From contig JAPDRN010000035.1 in the NCBI GenBank assembly GCA_030247855.1, positions 66,051-130,050 on the forward strand: DNA of 64,000 nucleotides, read 5' to 3'. The translations under genes and the position numbers were made by a program. This document shows positions 32,013-42,476 of this stretch, piece after piece (within the stretch, counting starts at the first letter, position 1; each line of letters begins with the position of its first letter). The stretch is from Knufia peltigerae. Its lineage: Eukaryota; Ascomycota; Eurotiomycetes; Chaetothyriales; Trichomeriaceae. The notes under the pieces are model-generated. The model was not told where the DNA came from, did not search any database, and worked only from the letters and a program-made list of their open reading frames with translations.

Positions 32013-33732
32013 ATGACGCTTTCCAAGGTATGCTTCTCTCCCTCTGTCCCCGGTCCAAAGGATCTTTGACTCCGTACCCGTGGAACGTTATTACAATGGC
32101 TCACCACCAAATTCCAACATTAGATCATCATCGTTGGTGCCGGTCCTGCCGGCTGCGTATTGGCCCTGCTTTTGGCCAATGCGGGCATCAACGTAGAGTT
32201 GCTGGAGGCATCCGACACTCTCGATGACTCCCCACGAGCCAGTTTCTACCCTTGGCCTGCCGTTCGTGAACTCGAGCGAGCCGGACTCCTTCCCGAGGTC
32301 CGGGAACGAGGCTACGTCGTGGCAGACGGGGTGTCGTGGCGTCGACTCGATGGTTCCTTGATTGGTCGAATGGATGCGTCGAAAGTGCCCTACGACCGTC
32401 GTCTGCACGGTCTACCACTCGGTAAACTTCTCGCCTTGACGCGCGAACATCTCGACCGGAGACCGAATGCGAAGATACACTATCTTCACAAAGTCACGCG
32501 CCTCGAGCAGGGGCAGGACAAGGCCAAGGTCTACGTCGACACACCCGAAGGTGAGAAGGTGTTCGAGGCCGATTACATTGTCGGCTGTGACGGGGCGAAT
32601 AGTACGGTTCGACGAGCGCTATTCGGTGACGAGTTTCCTGGATATACATGGCCCGAGCAGATTGTTGCCACCAACGTAAGTTTTTTTGCTTTTTCGTCTG
32701 TCCTCATTTCCTCTCTTCGCCCCGCGTGTGTGTGTGTCATGTGTATGTGTTATGCTGTTCGATCATCTTCTGTTTCATATGATGATTTTCTTTCTTTTCA
32801 ACTATAGTTGCAATCTAATGTGCGGATCTTGATCTAGGTATACTACGACATAAGCAAATTTGGGTGGGGTCAAGGCGCGTTCATTGTCGACCCTGAGAAC
32901 TTTGCTCTCATTGCCCTGCTACAAAAAGATGGCTTATATCGTGTCAGCTACGGAGAGAAAGTCGGTCTGACCAAGGAGGAATATGAGGCACGTCAACCGG
33001 AGAAATTCCGCAAGATTCTACCAGGCAACCCGGAGCCCAAGGACTACAAATTGGTCTCACTCAACCCGTACAAGATCCACCAACGATGCGCACAGAGTTT
33101 CAAAGTCGGTCGATTCCTTCTCGCAGCTGATGCCGCCCATTTGTGTAATCCATTGTATGTTGAATTCCTTTCCCCCTTTTTGATGTTTCATTTCGAGCCA
33201 AGTATTCTGGCCAGGTGTGATCATGGCGACTGACATGGTTCAACAGTGGTGGACTAGGCCTCACGGGAGGTCTCGTGGATGTCGGCAATCTATTCGACTG
33301 TCTCAACGGCGTCCACCAAGGTTTGGCGGATGATAGTATCCTAGACCGGTACAGTGAAGTCAGAAGGAAGATGTACAAGGAGATCATCGACCCAGTGTCC
33401 ACTCAAAATTTGAAACATTTACTACAAGATCCAGACGTCGCATTGAAGGAAGATCCTCTATTCCAAAACATGGACACGATGCAAGATCCAGATGCAGTTG
33501 CAAAGATGGTTTCGGTAAGTCCTTACTCGCGCTGCTGGTTCCGAAACCTACCGTCTACACTAGAATCAAAGGACTGACTGTTATGGTGCTACTTGTCTCA
33601 ATCCAGGGTATCAATAACATCATGCACGACTTTACGCAAGAGTACAAGCAACCCAACACCAACGGATCGGCAACATCAGATATCAAGGCGCCGATAAGTG
33701 CGGAGGTCAAGCCGGTGGCAGTGAGCGATTAG
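32013..33732 (+). CDS. FAD-dependent aromatic-type monooxygenase
   Basis: Five exons: 32013-32027, 32124-32675, 32838-33154, 33247-33514 and 33607-33732, giving 425 residues. The 15-nt first exon supplies MTLSK, directly before the dinucleotide motif IIIVGAGPAG. The DG motif is DYIVGCDGANSTVR. The third FAD motif, FLLAADAAHLCNPFGGLGLTGG, is completed across intron 3. This is the PF01494 class (4-hydroxybenzoate, salicylate and polyketide hydroxylases), using NAD(P)H and O2. The C-terminus is charged and has no membrane anchor. Its neighbours are an SDR, a P450 and an NTF2-like protein, so a tailoring role in specialised metabolism or catabolism is plausible. Confidence 0.9.
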
Positions 33733-33921
33733 TTGAACATTTCGAGACAATGGGAGAACTTGGTAGTGTGGCAACGAGGGACTAGAATTATTGCCTCGCA
33801 GAGTACTCATCCACAATGTATCAAATGTATCTGAGAAAGGCTTCATACGTCCTATAGTATTTTGTACGGAGTAGTCTGTACAGACGAGTGTATGAACATG
33901 TCCATCGTGTTTGAACAGCGA

Positions 33922-35096
33922 TCACGGCTCATTCTCATAACCCGGCAAGAATTTGACTCCCAAAGTGTACAGACCTTCTTTCTCCAAGGTCTCGTGTCCG
34001 AAACTGCACACCCTCTCAATGTCATGCCTACAGTCGAAATAATGTCCTCGCAACGCCTTGGCTCGGCCTGAAGCGAGATACGTCACCGTGTTGGCGCAGA
34101 GTTCCGGAACGTCTTTGAAGATAGGTTTGATCTGTTCCTGTACTTCTGGAGTCGTGTTTTCTATTGTATCAGATAGTAGGTCAGTCAGCATCATCTTTCT
34201 TTCACGTACAGGGTTGAGTAGGGCGTAGGTAGGGCCAAACAGGCTTATGAAGCAAGGGGAAGGTCCAAGTCTCAAGTACTTACCAGTCACCAAAGCACCC
34301 CAGACGGCACCTGGATGTAAACAATAAGTGTGCAACTTGTCCCCTAAACCTTCGACCTCGAATTCTTCCTGGAGGGTCGAAGTGGCCCTCGCTATGGCGG
34401 CTTTGCTGGAATTGTAGCTCAACCCACCGGCCATGTCGACCGTCGCCGCCCTCGACGCCATGCTGATGATGCAGCCGGACTTGCGTTCCCGCATCCCCGG
34501 CAGGACCTCGTAAATACAAGCCATGGACCCCTTGAAGTTGACCTCGATGGCCTTCCAGAACTGCTCAAACGTTTCCTGGAATGCGAGCTTGCCGTAAGCG
34601 ACGCCGGCGTTGTTGACGAGAATGTCGACGGGACCCAAAGTGTTGGTGATGGCCGCGAACGTGTCTCTAACCGCCTGGACGTTCGTAATGTCACACGAGT
34701 ACGCTTCAACTTTGACACCTTGGAACTTTTCGCACGCGGCCTTGGTCTCTTGTTGCCGATCAACGCTGAGGTCGAGAAGAGCGAGGTTCGCTCCCGAATT
34801 GGCCAAGGCAATGGATATGGCTCGACCGATGCCTGTCTCGAATTCCGCTGATTAGCCTTGCCGTGACAAACCTTGTGCGAGATGGACCCCATATCTAGGT
34901 ACATTGGGAATCGTTGTCCTGGAAAAGGGGAGAAAGGAAGAGAGAACCAACCTCTTCCGGCACCGGTGACCACTGCTACTTTCCCCTTGTTGGCACCCAC
35001 GAGGCGCTCTGATTTGATGGGTCCGTATGGTTCATGTTCAAGTGGTACTGTCGAGAGACCGAATTTGGCCGGGTTATATCGATCAGCGTCGTCCAT
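33922..35096 (-). CDS. Short-chain dehydrogenase/reductase
   Basis: Three exons: 35096-34952, 34832-34284 and 34160-33922, giving 310 residues. The first splice rebuilds the cofactor motif TGAGRGIGRA. NNAG is present and the active site has Ser in IISMAS and Y-x3-K in LSYNSSK. Intron 2 (GTAAGT...ATAG, 123 nt) is a multiple of three without a stop, so an unspliced frame would wrongly add 41 residues. This is the classical SDR fold with an extended N-terminus of about 40 residues, probably cytosolic. The gene is convergent with the FAD monooxygenase (189-bp gap), and its substrate may belong to the same pathway. Confidence 0.9.
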
Positions 35097-35754
35097 TGTT
35101 TATCACTCGACACCAATCCAATTCAGATTCAAATTAAGGTCAACAGCGACAAGATATTCAAATAATACTTTGCAATATAACATTTAAAATGACTTCCAGA
35201 ACTTTGACCCTTGGGCACAACTTCAGTATTCTTTGGGTATCGATCGGAGTGGTACCTATACCAGAGTAGGTACTCATGGTTGACCCCACCAAATCGACCA
35301 GTATCCGATCCCGTTTCAACGACACCCTTAACGTGGGGTAATCGAGGAAACCCAAAAGACACATTCTCTCGACAGTACTCAAACGCGTTTACATACTTCC
35401 GTTTGTCATGTGGATTGATAAATCACTACTAGGACACATTCCACATTAACAGCCAGTTGTTGGAGTCGTATTGCACATCTTAAAAAACAACCCACAACGC
35501 GTTACGGAAGAAACAAGCACTTCGGGCGAAGCTGGTCATCCTCATTATTTACCCCCAGATACTGGGGTTGGATGCGTGGAGGTCTTGGCTATAACAATAC
35601 CAATATTGTCCTCATTCATACTCGTACATTCAGATATAAGCTATATCAGCGTGCGAAGGAGAGTCTCCTTCACTCATTCGACGGGCTGTTGGTAGTTTTC
35701 ACCATCAGATATTCTGATTTCGATACCTTATCTACATAGTCATCCTTTCCAGCA
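35097..35754. promoter_or_regulatory. Divergent promoter region
   Basis: 658 bp between the SDR (minus) and the P450 (plus). Only short frames; no clear element. Confidence 0.4.
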
Positions 35755-37750
35755 ATGTCTATCTCCTACCTTCGCCTTGGCTATGCGGTGGTCCTTCTAC
35801 TTGCAATCGCATCAGTACCTCTAATCTCAACATGGGTACGCAAGTCCAAGTACAAATACCCTCCAGGACCAAAAGGAATTCCAGTTTTTGGCAATTTGTT
35901 TCAGTTACCTCCCAAATACCCTTCGGCTCAGTTGATGGAATGGGGAAAGCAGTTTGGTGATTTGTACGCACATCCATATTGCAAGGATACGACGAGATCC
36001 CTGACTTTGTTGCAGATTCACAGTGCAGCTCGGTGCGAGAAGATGGGTCTTTCTCAATTCCATGGAAGCAACTCGTGAACTCCTCGACCGCCGTGGTCGG
36101 TTGTATATTGGCCGGCCTGAATTCCCTGTCACCCAAGATATCATGTCTGGAGGAAACAGGATTGTCTTGATGACCCATACCGAGAGATGGCGAAACCTTC
36201 GCAAAATCATGCATTCCCTTCTGATGGCTAGCAACGTGAGTCAAACAATCAAAGGGTTTCTTTTATTCTGCAAACTGACGGCCATAAAAGTCGGACACGT
36301 ACAAACCATTCCAAGATGTTGAGTCGAGAGCGCTTCTGTGGCAATACCTCAAAGACCCAGACAGGTACTACGAGCATGGAGGTCGATTTGCAAATTCGAG
36401 TAAGTCTCACGATCAATGCATGCATTAATCGCTAATCAGTTCTCGACAGTAATCTTTTCCGTGTATGGAAACTCTCGCTTAACTCTTGCAACATATACTG
36501 ACATGTTCCAGAGTCTTTGGCCGGCGCACTAGCATGAGGGATGAAAATGTACAAATCCTTTTTTCGACCATTGAAGATTTTATCGGATCACAAGCCTCAC
36601 CGTCGACCGCCCTTGTTGAGCAGTTTCCTTGGCTGGTTAAGCTCATCCCGCGTCCATTGCAGTGGTTTCGTCCCGAGGCAGAAAGAATATACAAGAAGAC
36701 TGTCGGGTAAGGAAATCGGCTCAAAGCATATCGCAGGGGCAATAGCCTTTCCCTCTGCCAACAATATTCTGGGCTAATCTGATTTGAACAGAGTATATGA
36801 AGCATTCTTCGACGATCTTGAGAGACGTATCAAGGCTGGACAAGATCCCAAGTGTTTTGGCCGTGACATGGCGAATTTGGCCACAAAATACGGCTTTGAC
36901 GATGCTCAAAAGTACTTCTGTGGTATGTCTGATTAGCAAAAATGACGCTCCTCCACAGGACACGAGCTAACAGCGTGCAAGCCGGATCAATCATCGAAGC
37001 GGGAAGTGATACGAGCCGCAACCAGATCAATTTAATGATCGCGGCTGCAGCCAAGTTTCCTGAATGGGTAGTGACTGCCCAAAAACAGTTGGATGAGGTC
37101 TGTGGTACAGCTAAGCGGTTGCCGTCGTTTGAGGTTGGTATTGCTTGATCTTGGTTTCCACTCCTGCCGCTGACATGGATATATACAGGACTGGGATCAA
37201 CTGCCATACATAGTGGCTGTGATCAAGGAAAGTCTCCGATGGAGGCCGAATATGACTGGATCGGGCACCCCCAGAGCTCTTATGGAAGACGACACCTACC
37301 GCGGTTACACTTTCGAGAAAGGAACGGTCTTCAGCTATAACCACTTCGCCATTAGCCATGATGAAGAAGAGTTCCCGCATAATGAGGAATTCTTGCCCGA
37401 AAGATTTCTGAACAACGACCTCCAAGAACTGTTGAAGGGACATTTGGGCTTTGGAGCTGGTAAGTCTGCTTGTCGGCCTGCACACTGTATGTCGTCTGAC
37501 TAAGGGTCACGCAGGGAGACGAATTTGTCCTGGTTGGCATCTCGGTACTCGCAATATGTTCATTGCATTCAGCCGCTTGCTTTACTGTTTTAATTTCAGC
37601 GAAGTGCCGGGAAAACCTATCAATGTATGGGAAATAGATGCTCTGGCCCATGATCATCCACCGTTCCAGATCCGGATCACGCCTCGGAGCGAGCAGCATG
37701 TACGGCTTATCGAGAGGGAGTGCGCCAAGGCGGGCCAAGGTTTCGAATAA
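35755..37750 (+). CDS. Cytochrome P450 monooxygenase
   Basis: Nine exons rebuilt by splice sites and frame: 35755-35963, 36016-36235, 36291-36399, 36450-36462, 36512-36706, 36792-36922, 36982-37133, 37189-37459 and 37515-37750, giving 511 residues. An N-terminal membrane anchor (about residues 8-27) precedes the PPGPKGIP hinge. An I-helix AGSDT is present; the ExxR motif is E357-S-L-R360; the heme-binding loop FGAGRRICPG has C438 as thiolate ligand. Exon 4 is only 13 nt long and gives IIFSV, joining to VFGRR. It is an ER-membrane P450 that would need a reductase partner. Its place beside flavin and SDR enzymes suggests an oxidative tailoring or catabolic step. Confidence 0.9.
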
Positions 37751-38279
37751 GAGAGGTGTGGAATTTGAGGTTGATGAGTTTGTATCCATTGGCTATTGCG
37801 AATGATATAGGGGTGGGCGGGTGTTGGTATGTCCAGTCAATACGGAAATAGTCACCAAATTTTGACCGAGTGGTATCTAATTGCTAGCAACCATGTCAAG
37901 ACCAATTTTGCCCATGTACTTCGTAATGGTGTCTTTGTAGTGGAGGACTGTATGATCTATGTATGAATGATGGTTCGCCGAGGAGATGTACCCGTATTCC
38001 GTACGTATATCGATCTATGCACCCGCTGACAAAAGTTCGTCTGGGTGTCAAGTACGCGTATGGGATTTCTCGAGTTATGTCCGCACAGCTTACTTATTGG
38101 CATTGTTTGGGGCGCCTGATTATTGAAAGAATGAACCTGCTAGGGAGCAGCTGAGGATCCACTGAAGAATCAACTATATGCGGTATCTGGAATATAAAAG
38201 GGCTCGGCGTAAGCACGCACACCAGGCAACCATCAACACTCATCAACCTCTTTGAAGTCAAAGAAGTCAAGAAGTCAAT
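37751..38279. promoter_or_regulatory. Intergenic promoter region
   Basis: 529 bp between the P450 and the NTF2-like gene; contains the latter's probable TATA-like region (AATATAAAAG near 38190). No gene. Confidence 0.4.
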
Positions 38280-38732
38280 ATGTCGCCGCTTCGAGATCAA
38301 ATCCTCAAAACCGCACAAGGATATCTGGATGGTCTGAACGATCCAGGTCCAGATGCTGCAGGAGTGATTGCTCTGCGCACTCCAGATTGCACACAGCGCA
38401 TCTTACCTCAGAATCTCCAGCAACCAGTTCATACGAACGAAAGCTATCAGGCATTCATGGGAGCTGGAAGCAAACTCATGGTCAAGCCTCCCAAATTTGC
38501 CTTTGATAGTGAGCCTCTGGTGGATGAACATGCACGGAAAGTGGTGCTGCATATGCTGGGAAAGGGAGAGTCACCCTCTGGACCGTATAACAATGAATAT
38601 TTCATCATTCTGTCCACGACCGACGATGGAACCAAGATCAAAGAGGTCGTCGAGTTTCTTGACTCTCGAGCGTTTACGGCTTTGATTGAGACATTTACAA
38701 AATTGACCCAGGAAAGCGCAGCACAGTCTTGA
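38280..38732 (+). CDS. SnoaL/NTF2-like small protein
   Basis: A single exon encodes 150 residues. It starts with a long helix (RDQILKTAQGYLDGLN), followed by TPDCTQRILPQNL, then strands ending in EYFIILSTTDDGTKIKEVVEFLDS. This is the cone-shaped NTF2-like/SnoaL fold used by polyketide cyclases, dehydratases and scytalone-dehydratase relatives. In fungi many such genes sit in metabolic clusters. Catalytic residues cannot be assigned. It follows the P450 in the same direction. Confidence 0.8.
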   Translation: MSPLRDQILKTAQGYLDGLNDPGPDAAGVIALRTPDCTQRILPQNLQQPVHTNESYQAFMGAGSKLMVKPPKFAFDSEPLVDEHARKVVLHMLGKGESPSGPYNNEYFIILSTTDDGTKIKEVVEFLDSRAFTALIETFTKLTQESAAQS

Positions 38733-39621
38733 GCCTGTCTCTGCCCCCAGTCTATGATGAGCTCTGTTGAGGAAATGTCAAGGTATTCTAGTAAAGGGTG
38801 ATCCGGGCTTGCTTATTGATGCGCATAGAATCAACAGGCGGCATATTCCCTGAGACATTCTATCCCAGGTGAGAAATCTGAGAAGATATTCAGTATGCTG
38901 GAGGCGCGTTACACTTTCGGAGGGCGTTCAGTTACAGAATGTGGTGTTGTGGATGTGGCGTGGGTTCTGGTCAGATTGCAGCGCCAGTACAGAATTGGGT
39001 ACGAGGGATGGTGGAGGGATGGTGGAGGGCCCAGGATGCAATCCCCGGTGTGAAGTTTTTGATTCAAATGGAACAAAGGCAGAAAGAATGTGATACTTCA
39101 TTTTCAGATAGAGGGAGTGAGAGTACCAAATTCTCGTAACTTGTGCCGTGATTCTGGCTTGATCGAAACTTCCCCGACGTCACAAATTAAATTGAATTGA
39201 CCTGAAATCCAAACTGCGATTTGCGACCTGCGAACTTGATTAAACACACCACCACAATCAATCTTCTACAACAATCAGTAATACACATCACATCTTGTTA
39301 TATTGCTTCTATCCCTTAACTTACTCGGTACACACCTTGCGCACACGTACTCCCCACTTCTCTGGGCGACACAATTCAGGGCGAGGCGCGCTTCACGGTT
39401 TCGCAACCAGACACTGTGCCGCCCTGTGAATTGCCAAAGCCCTTCTCTCTAGCTACTCTATTGCAAGTCGATCTCCTCTTGAAGTCACTTCTTTAACACG
39501 TCTACGGGAACCTGCACCGTGCGCTGTTTGCCTTCTTTGTTTCCTGCAGCCGACTCTCACCTCAAACCGCCTTGCATTACCGTCCGATGCTCATATCACC
39601 ACCAACTCATCTGTCGCCAAC
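38733..39621. promoter_or_regulatory. Intergenic region and probable long 5' leader
   Basis: About 890 bp. The right half (39300-39620) is rich in pyrimidines and C, like housekeeping-gene leaders in filamentous fungi. No supported gene. Confidence 0.4.
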
Positions 39622-41970
39622 ATGTCTGGAATTTACTCTGTTGAAGATCTGTTAAAACTACGAGCGTCACCGTTAATATGCAGACCACCAAATCTCCCAC
39701 CTATAGAAGAATGGATGGGGTATGCTTTTAGAATGAACAATGCTTGTGGCCACGGTACAATGACTGACAAGCCATAGAACACAAGATACTACGACTCGGA
39801 AGGCTCCTAACCGGGGAAAACAAGACGAATCAGCTATACAGAATGAACCTTTTCAAAAGCGATCTGCTCTACTTGAGCATCAGCGTCGATCGACCACGGG
39901 TATGCACGCGACACCTCGAGTGACTGCGATGGTAGCTAATTCAATTTTGCAGATCCCGACAGAATAGTCCTGGGCCCTCCACGTCGCTCCTTCGCTTCCT
40001 CCAATGTTCGCCCTGTGGGCAAATTGCAAGACGACGACTCAGGAAAGAAAAACGGCGATTGGTCTGAGACCAAAACCTATGAGCGTCGCAATACCCAGAC
40101 TAATGGTCGCTACAATCAAAAAGATGGCGAAGATCAGGAACACGAAGGCCGCCGACCGAAATGGGCTGCGAGAGACAGGAATGACCAAGGTCTAGAAGAC
40201 GATGACGATTTTTCCCGTGGAGGCTTCCGCCAAAATCGAGGGAAATTCTCTCAGCCTTGGTTTCGAAAGGATACGGCAGACACCGAAGACACTGTAAGAG
40301 ACGATAGACATCCGGACTGGCGGCGTGGCGATCGTAGGGATCGAGAATGGGATCGCCAACCTAAAGCCGAAGCAGAACCTGAGTGGATGGATACAGCCGA
40401 ACCAGAAGAGCCGTTCCAAGCCCGTACACAGGAAGATTTCCAACGTTGGAAAGAGAAAATGAAGGCTGGAACCGCGACGCCGCAAGACAAACCTGAACCT
40501 GCAGAGCAAGCACAATCAGCCCCGAAGATGGCGTCACCCGAACCAGACGACTCCATGGACAAGTTCTTTGCCAGATTCGAATCGAAACCAACTGAGCAAC
40601 AGGCTGCGCCTGCCAAAGTACATGGGAAGACACGGTTTGCCTCGCTCTTCAGCCCTCCGACCGAACAGAACAAACAAGTTGAAGCCCCAGCTTCAATGCC
40701 GAGTGCTGAGAGACCTTCATCTACACAGCTTTCGGATTCTACGTCTGATGCTGATCAGGCTGGATTTGCCCGTATCCTTGAAATGTTGCAAACCCGTAGC
40801 AACAACCCCACACCTCAAAGCCAGGAAACGACGGCAAAGCCCCGAACCCCCTTGTATGCACGAGGCTCTGAACCTAAGCCTGAGATGGAATCGAGGCCAT
40901 CTTCACAGACGCTTATATCTCTTTTGACTGGCCAGAATCCACCTCAACAACAGAATGCCAACCTGAACCAGGGGCCTCCACTCCACGAACGAGTTCCTGA
41001 TCCTGATTCTCCCATTGCTCCACCTACCCACACGCGACAGCAATCCAGTATCAATAAGGACGAGGTTCTGCTGAATCTTTTGCGTCAAGCCAGCCAGGCC
41101 CCAAAGCCTCAGCCGCCACCGAATCCTCACCAGCAACCTGGAACGATGTATGGCATCCCTAGTGATGCTAATATGCGAGCGGCAACAAGAAATCAAATGG
41201 TCTCTCCTATTCAGGGGCAAGAACCACACATGCCGCAGAGACGGGAGACTGGGCGATCCATGTTTGACGAACCCCCTATATCTGTGTATCAGATTGAACA
41301 ACAGCCACGTGAGGACATAAGGAGACGTGCGACTAATGGCGCTCAATCTAGTCTTGATGACCCTTTGATTGCTATGCTTCGCACTCAGGGCCCAGCAAGA
41401 CCTATGCAACCACCTCCTCAAAACCTCCCTCCAGGTCTTCATAGACCTCCTGGATTGGAGCAAGTGCCCCGACAAAATCCCAACTGGCCTCCACAACAGC
41501 CCCCGCAACCTCAGCAGCAGCCTGTGCGTCAACAAACACTCCCGCCGGGGTTATCGGGTGCCCCTCGAGGTATTCCAGGAGTTCCCTATGGACCATTACA
41601 GCCCATGCCAGGCCAACAGCAAGCGCCACAGCCACGTCCACAGCAGCCACCGCAACCACCTCATCGTAAATACCCAGGTGAATCATCTACAGCTCCCGCA
41701 ATGCCAAATCTTCCGCCTGGAATGTTTCCACCTCCGGGATTCATGAATCCTGGTCCACCACCTGGCTTCCCCGGATCTATGCCTGGCCAGCCGGCTAGAT
41801 ACCAAAGTGAACCCGGACCAGGACCCATACCAGGGCCAGGATCAGGACCAGGACCAGGACCACAGCTGCCAATGAACCGGGCGTTCATGGAAATGTACGG
41901 CGAAGCAGGAGGACGAGGGGTCGGTTTGAGAGGTGGTGCAGCCAATGCCGGCATGCCACCCTTCAGATAG
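39622..41970 (+). CDS. 4E-T-like eIF4E-binding, Pro/Gln-rich protein
   Basis: Three exons: 39622-39719, 39778-39899 and 39953-41970, giving 745 residues. Residues 5-11 read YSVEDLL, a perfect canonical eIF4E-binding motif Y-x4-L-phi placed at the extreme N-terminus, as in animal 4E-T. The rest is disordered: an Arg/Asp/Trp-rich segment (about residues 100-170), a block with DSMDKFFARFES, and a long Pro/Gln/Gly tail with FPPPGFMNPGPPPGFPG. I infer a translational repressor or mRNP scaffold that docks on eIF4E; 4E-T proteins also contact Pat1 and Dhh1/DDX6. The short first two exons are required to see the motif. Confidence 0.72.
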
Positions 41971-42476
41971 GACTTGTCGTGGTGGTTGAGTGACTCGATC
42001 AAGTCCCGACCGGACTTTCCAAAGAACATTCCAAAGTGAGCCAGATGTTTTTGCGTCGTAGCTACCTGCGTATGCTACTACTCCAGTGCTGGGAAGCCCA
42101 AACACAGATGAAGAAGAGAACAGAAAAGAAAGGAAAACTGTATGCCTCTCCAGAAGTCACATGTCATACGAGTCACTTTTGCTTGTCCGATCGAATCGTG
42201 TGTAGAGTCAAGACACAACCGAGAAAACAAGCCAACAAAGATCAAGAAACTCAGATCAAGCACAGAATTACCCTCGAGTATTCCTTGTCCTCAAGTGTAC
42301 TGTGCTACTCAGCACCAAGAGGTGGTCTTCTATATTTATTTAAACGAAACAGAAACCACCAGACAATCATTAACATATTTGCATCCAACCTTTTTTCCAA
42401 AAGTCTCGCATTGTGAAATCTTGCTTGCTCTGGCTTTTAGCGATACGATTCGCCCAAGTATTGTGATTTCTTTTCT
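41971..42476. other. Convergent intergenic spacer
   Basis: 506 bp between two convergent genes, presumably the 3' UTRs. No further feature seen. Confidence 0.4.

Noticed and set aside
32676..32837. TG-rich stretch as a microsatellite or hidden exon
   Set aside because: It lies inside a 162-nt intron with good GTAAGT and TAG ends; the repeat is short and imperfect.
40903..41535. 210-codon minus-strand frame opposite the 4E-T-like gene
   Set aside because: Composition is the complement of Pro/Gln-rich coding sequence; no domain or start context.
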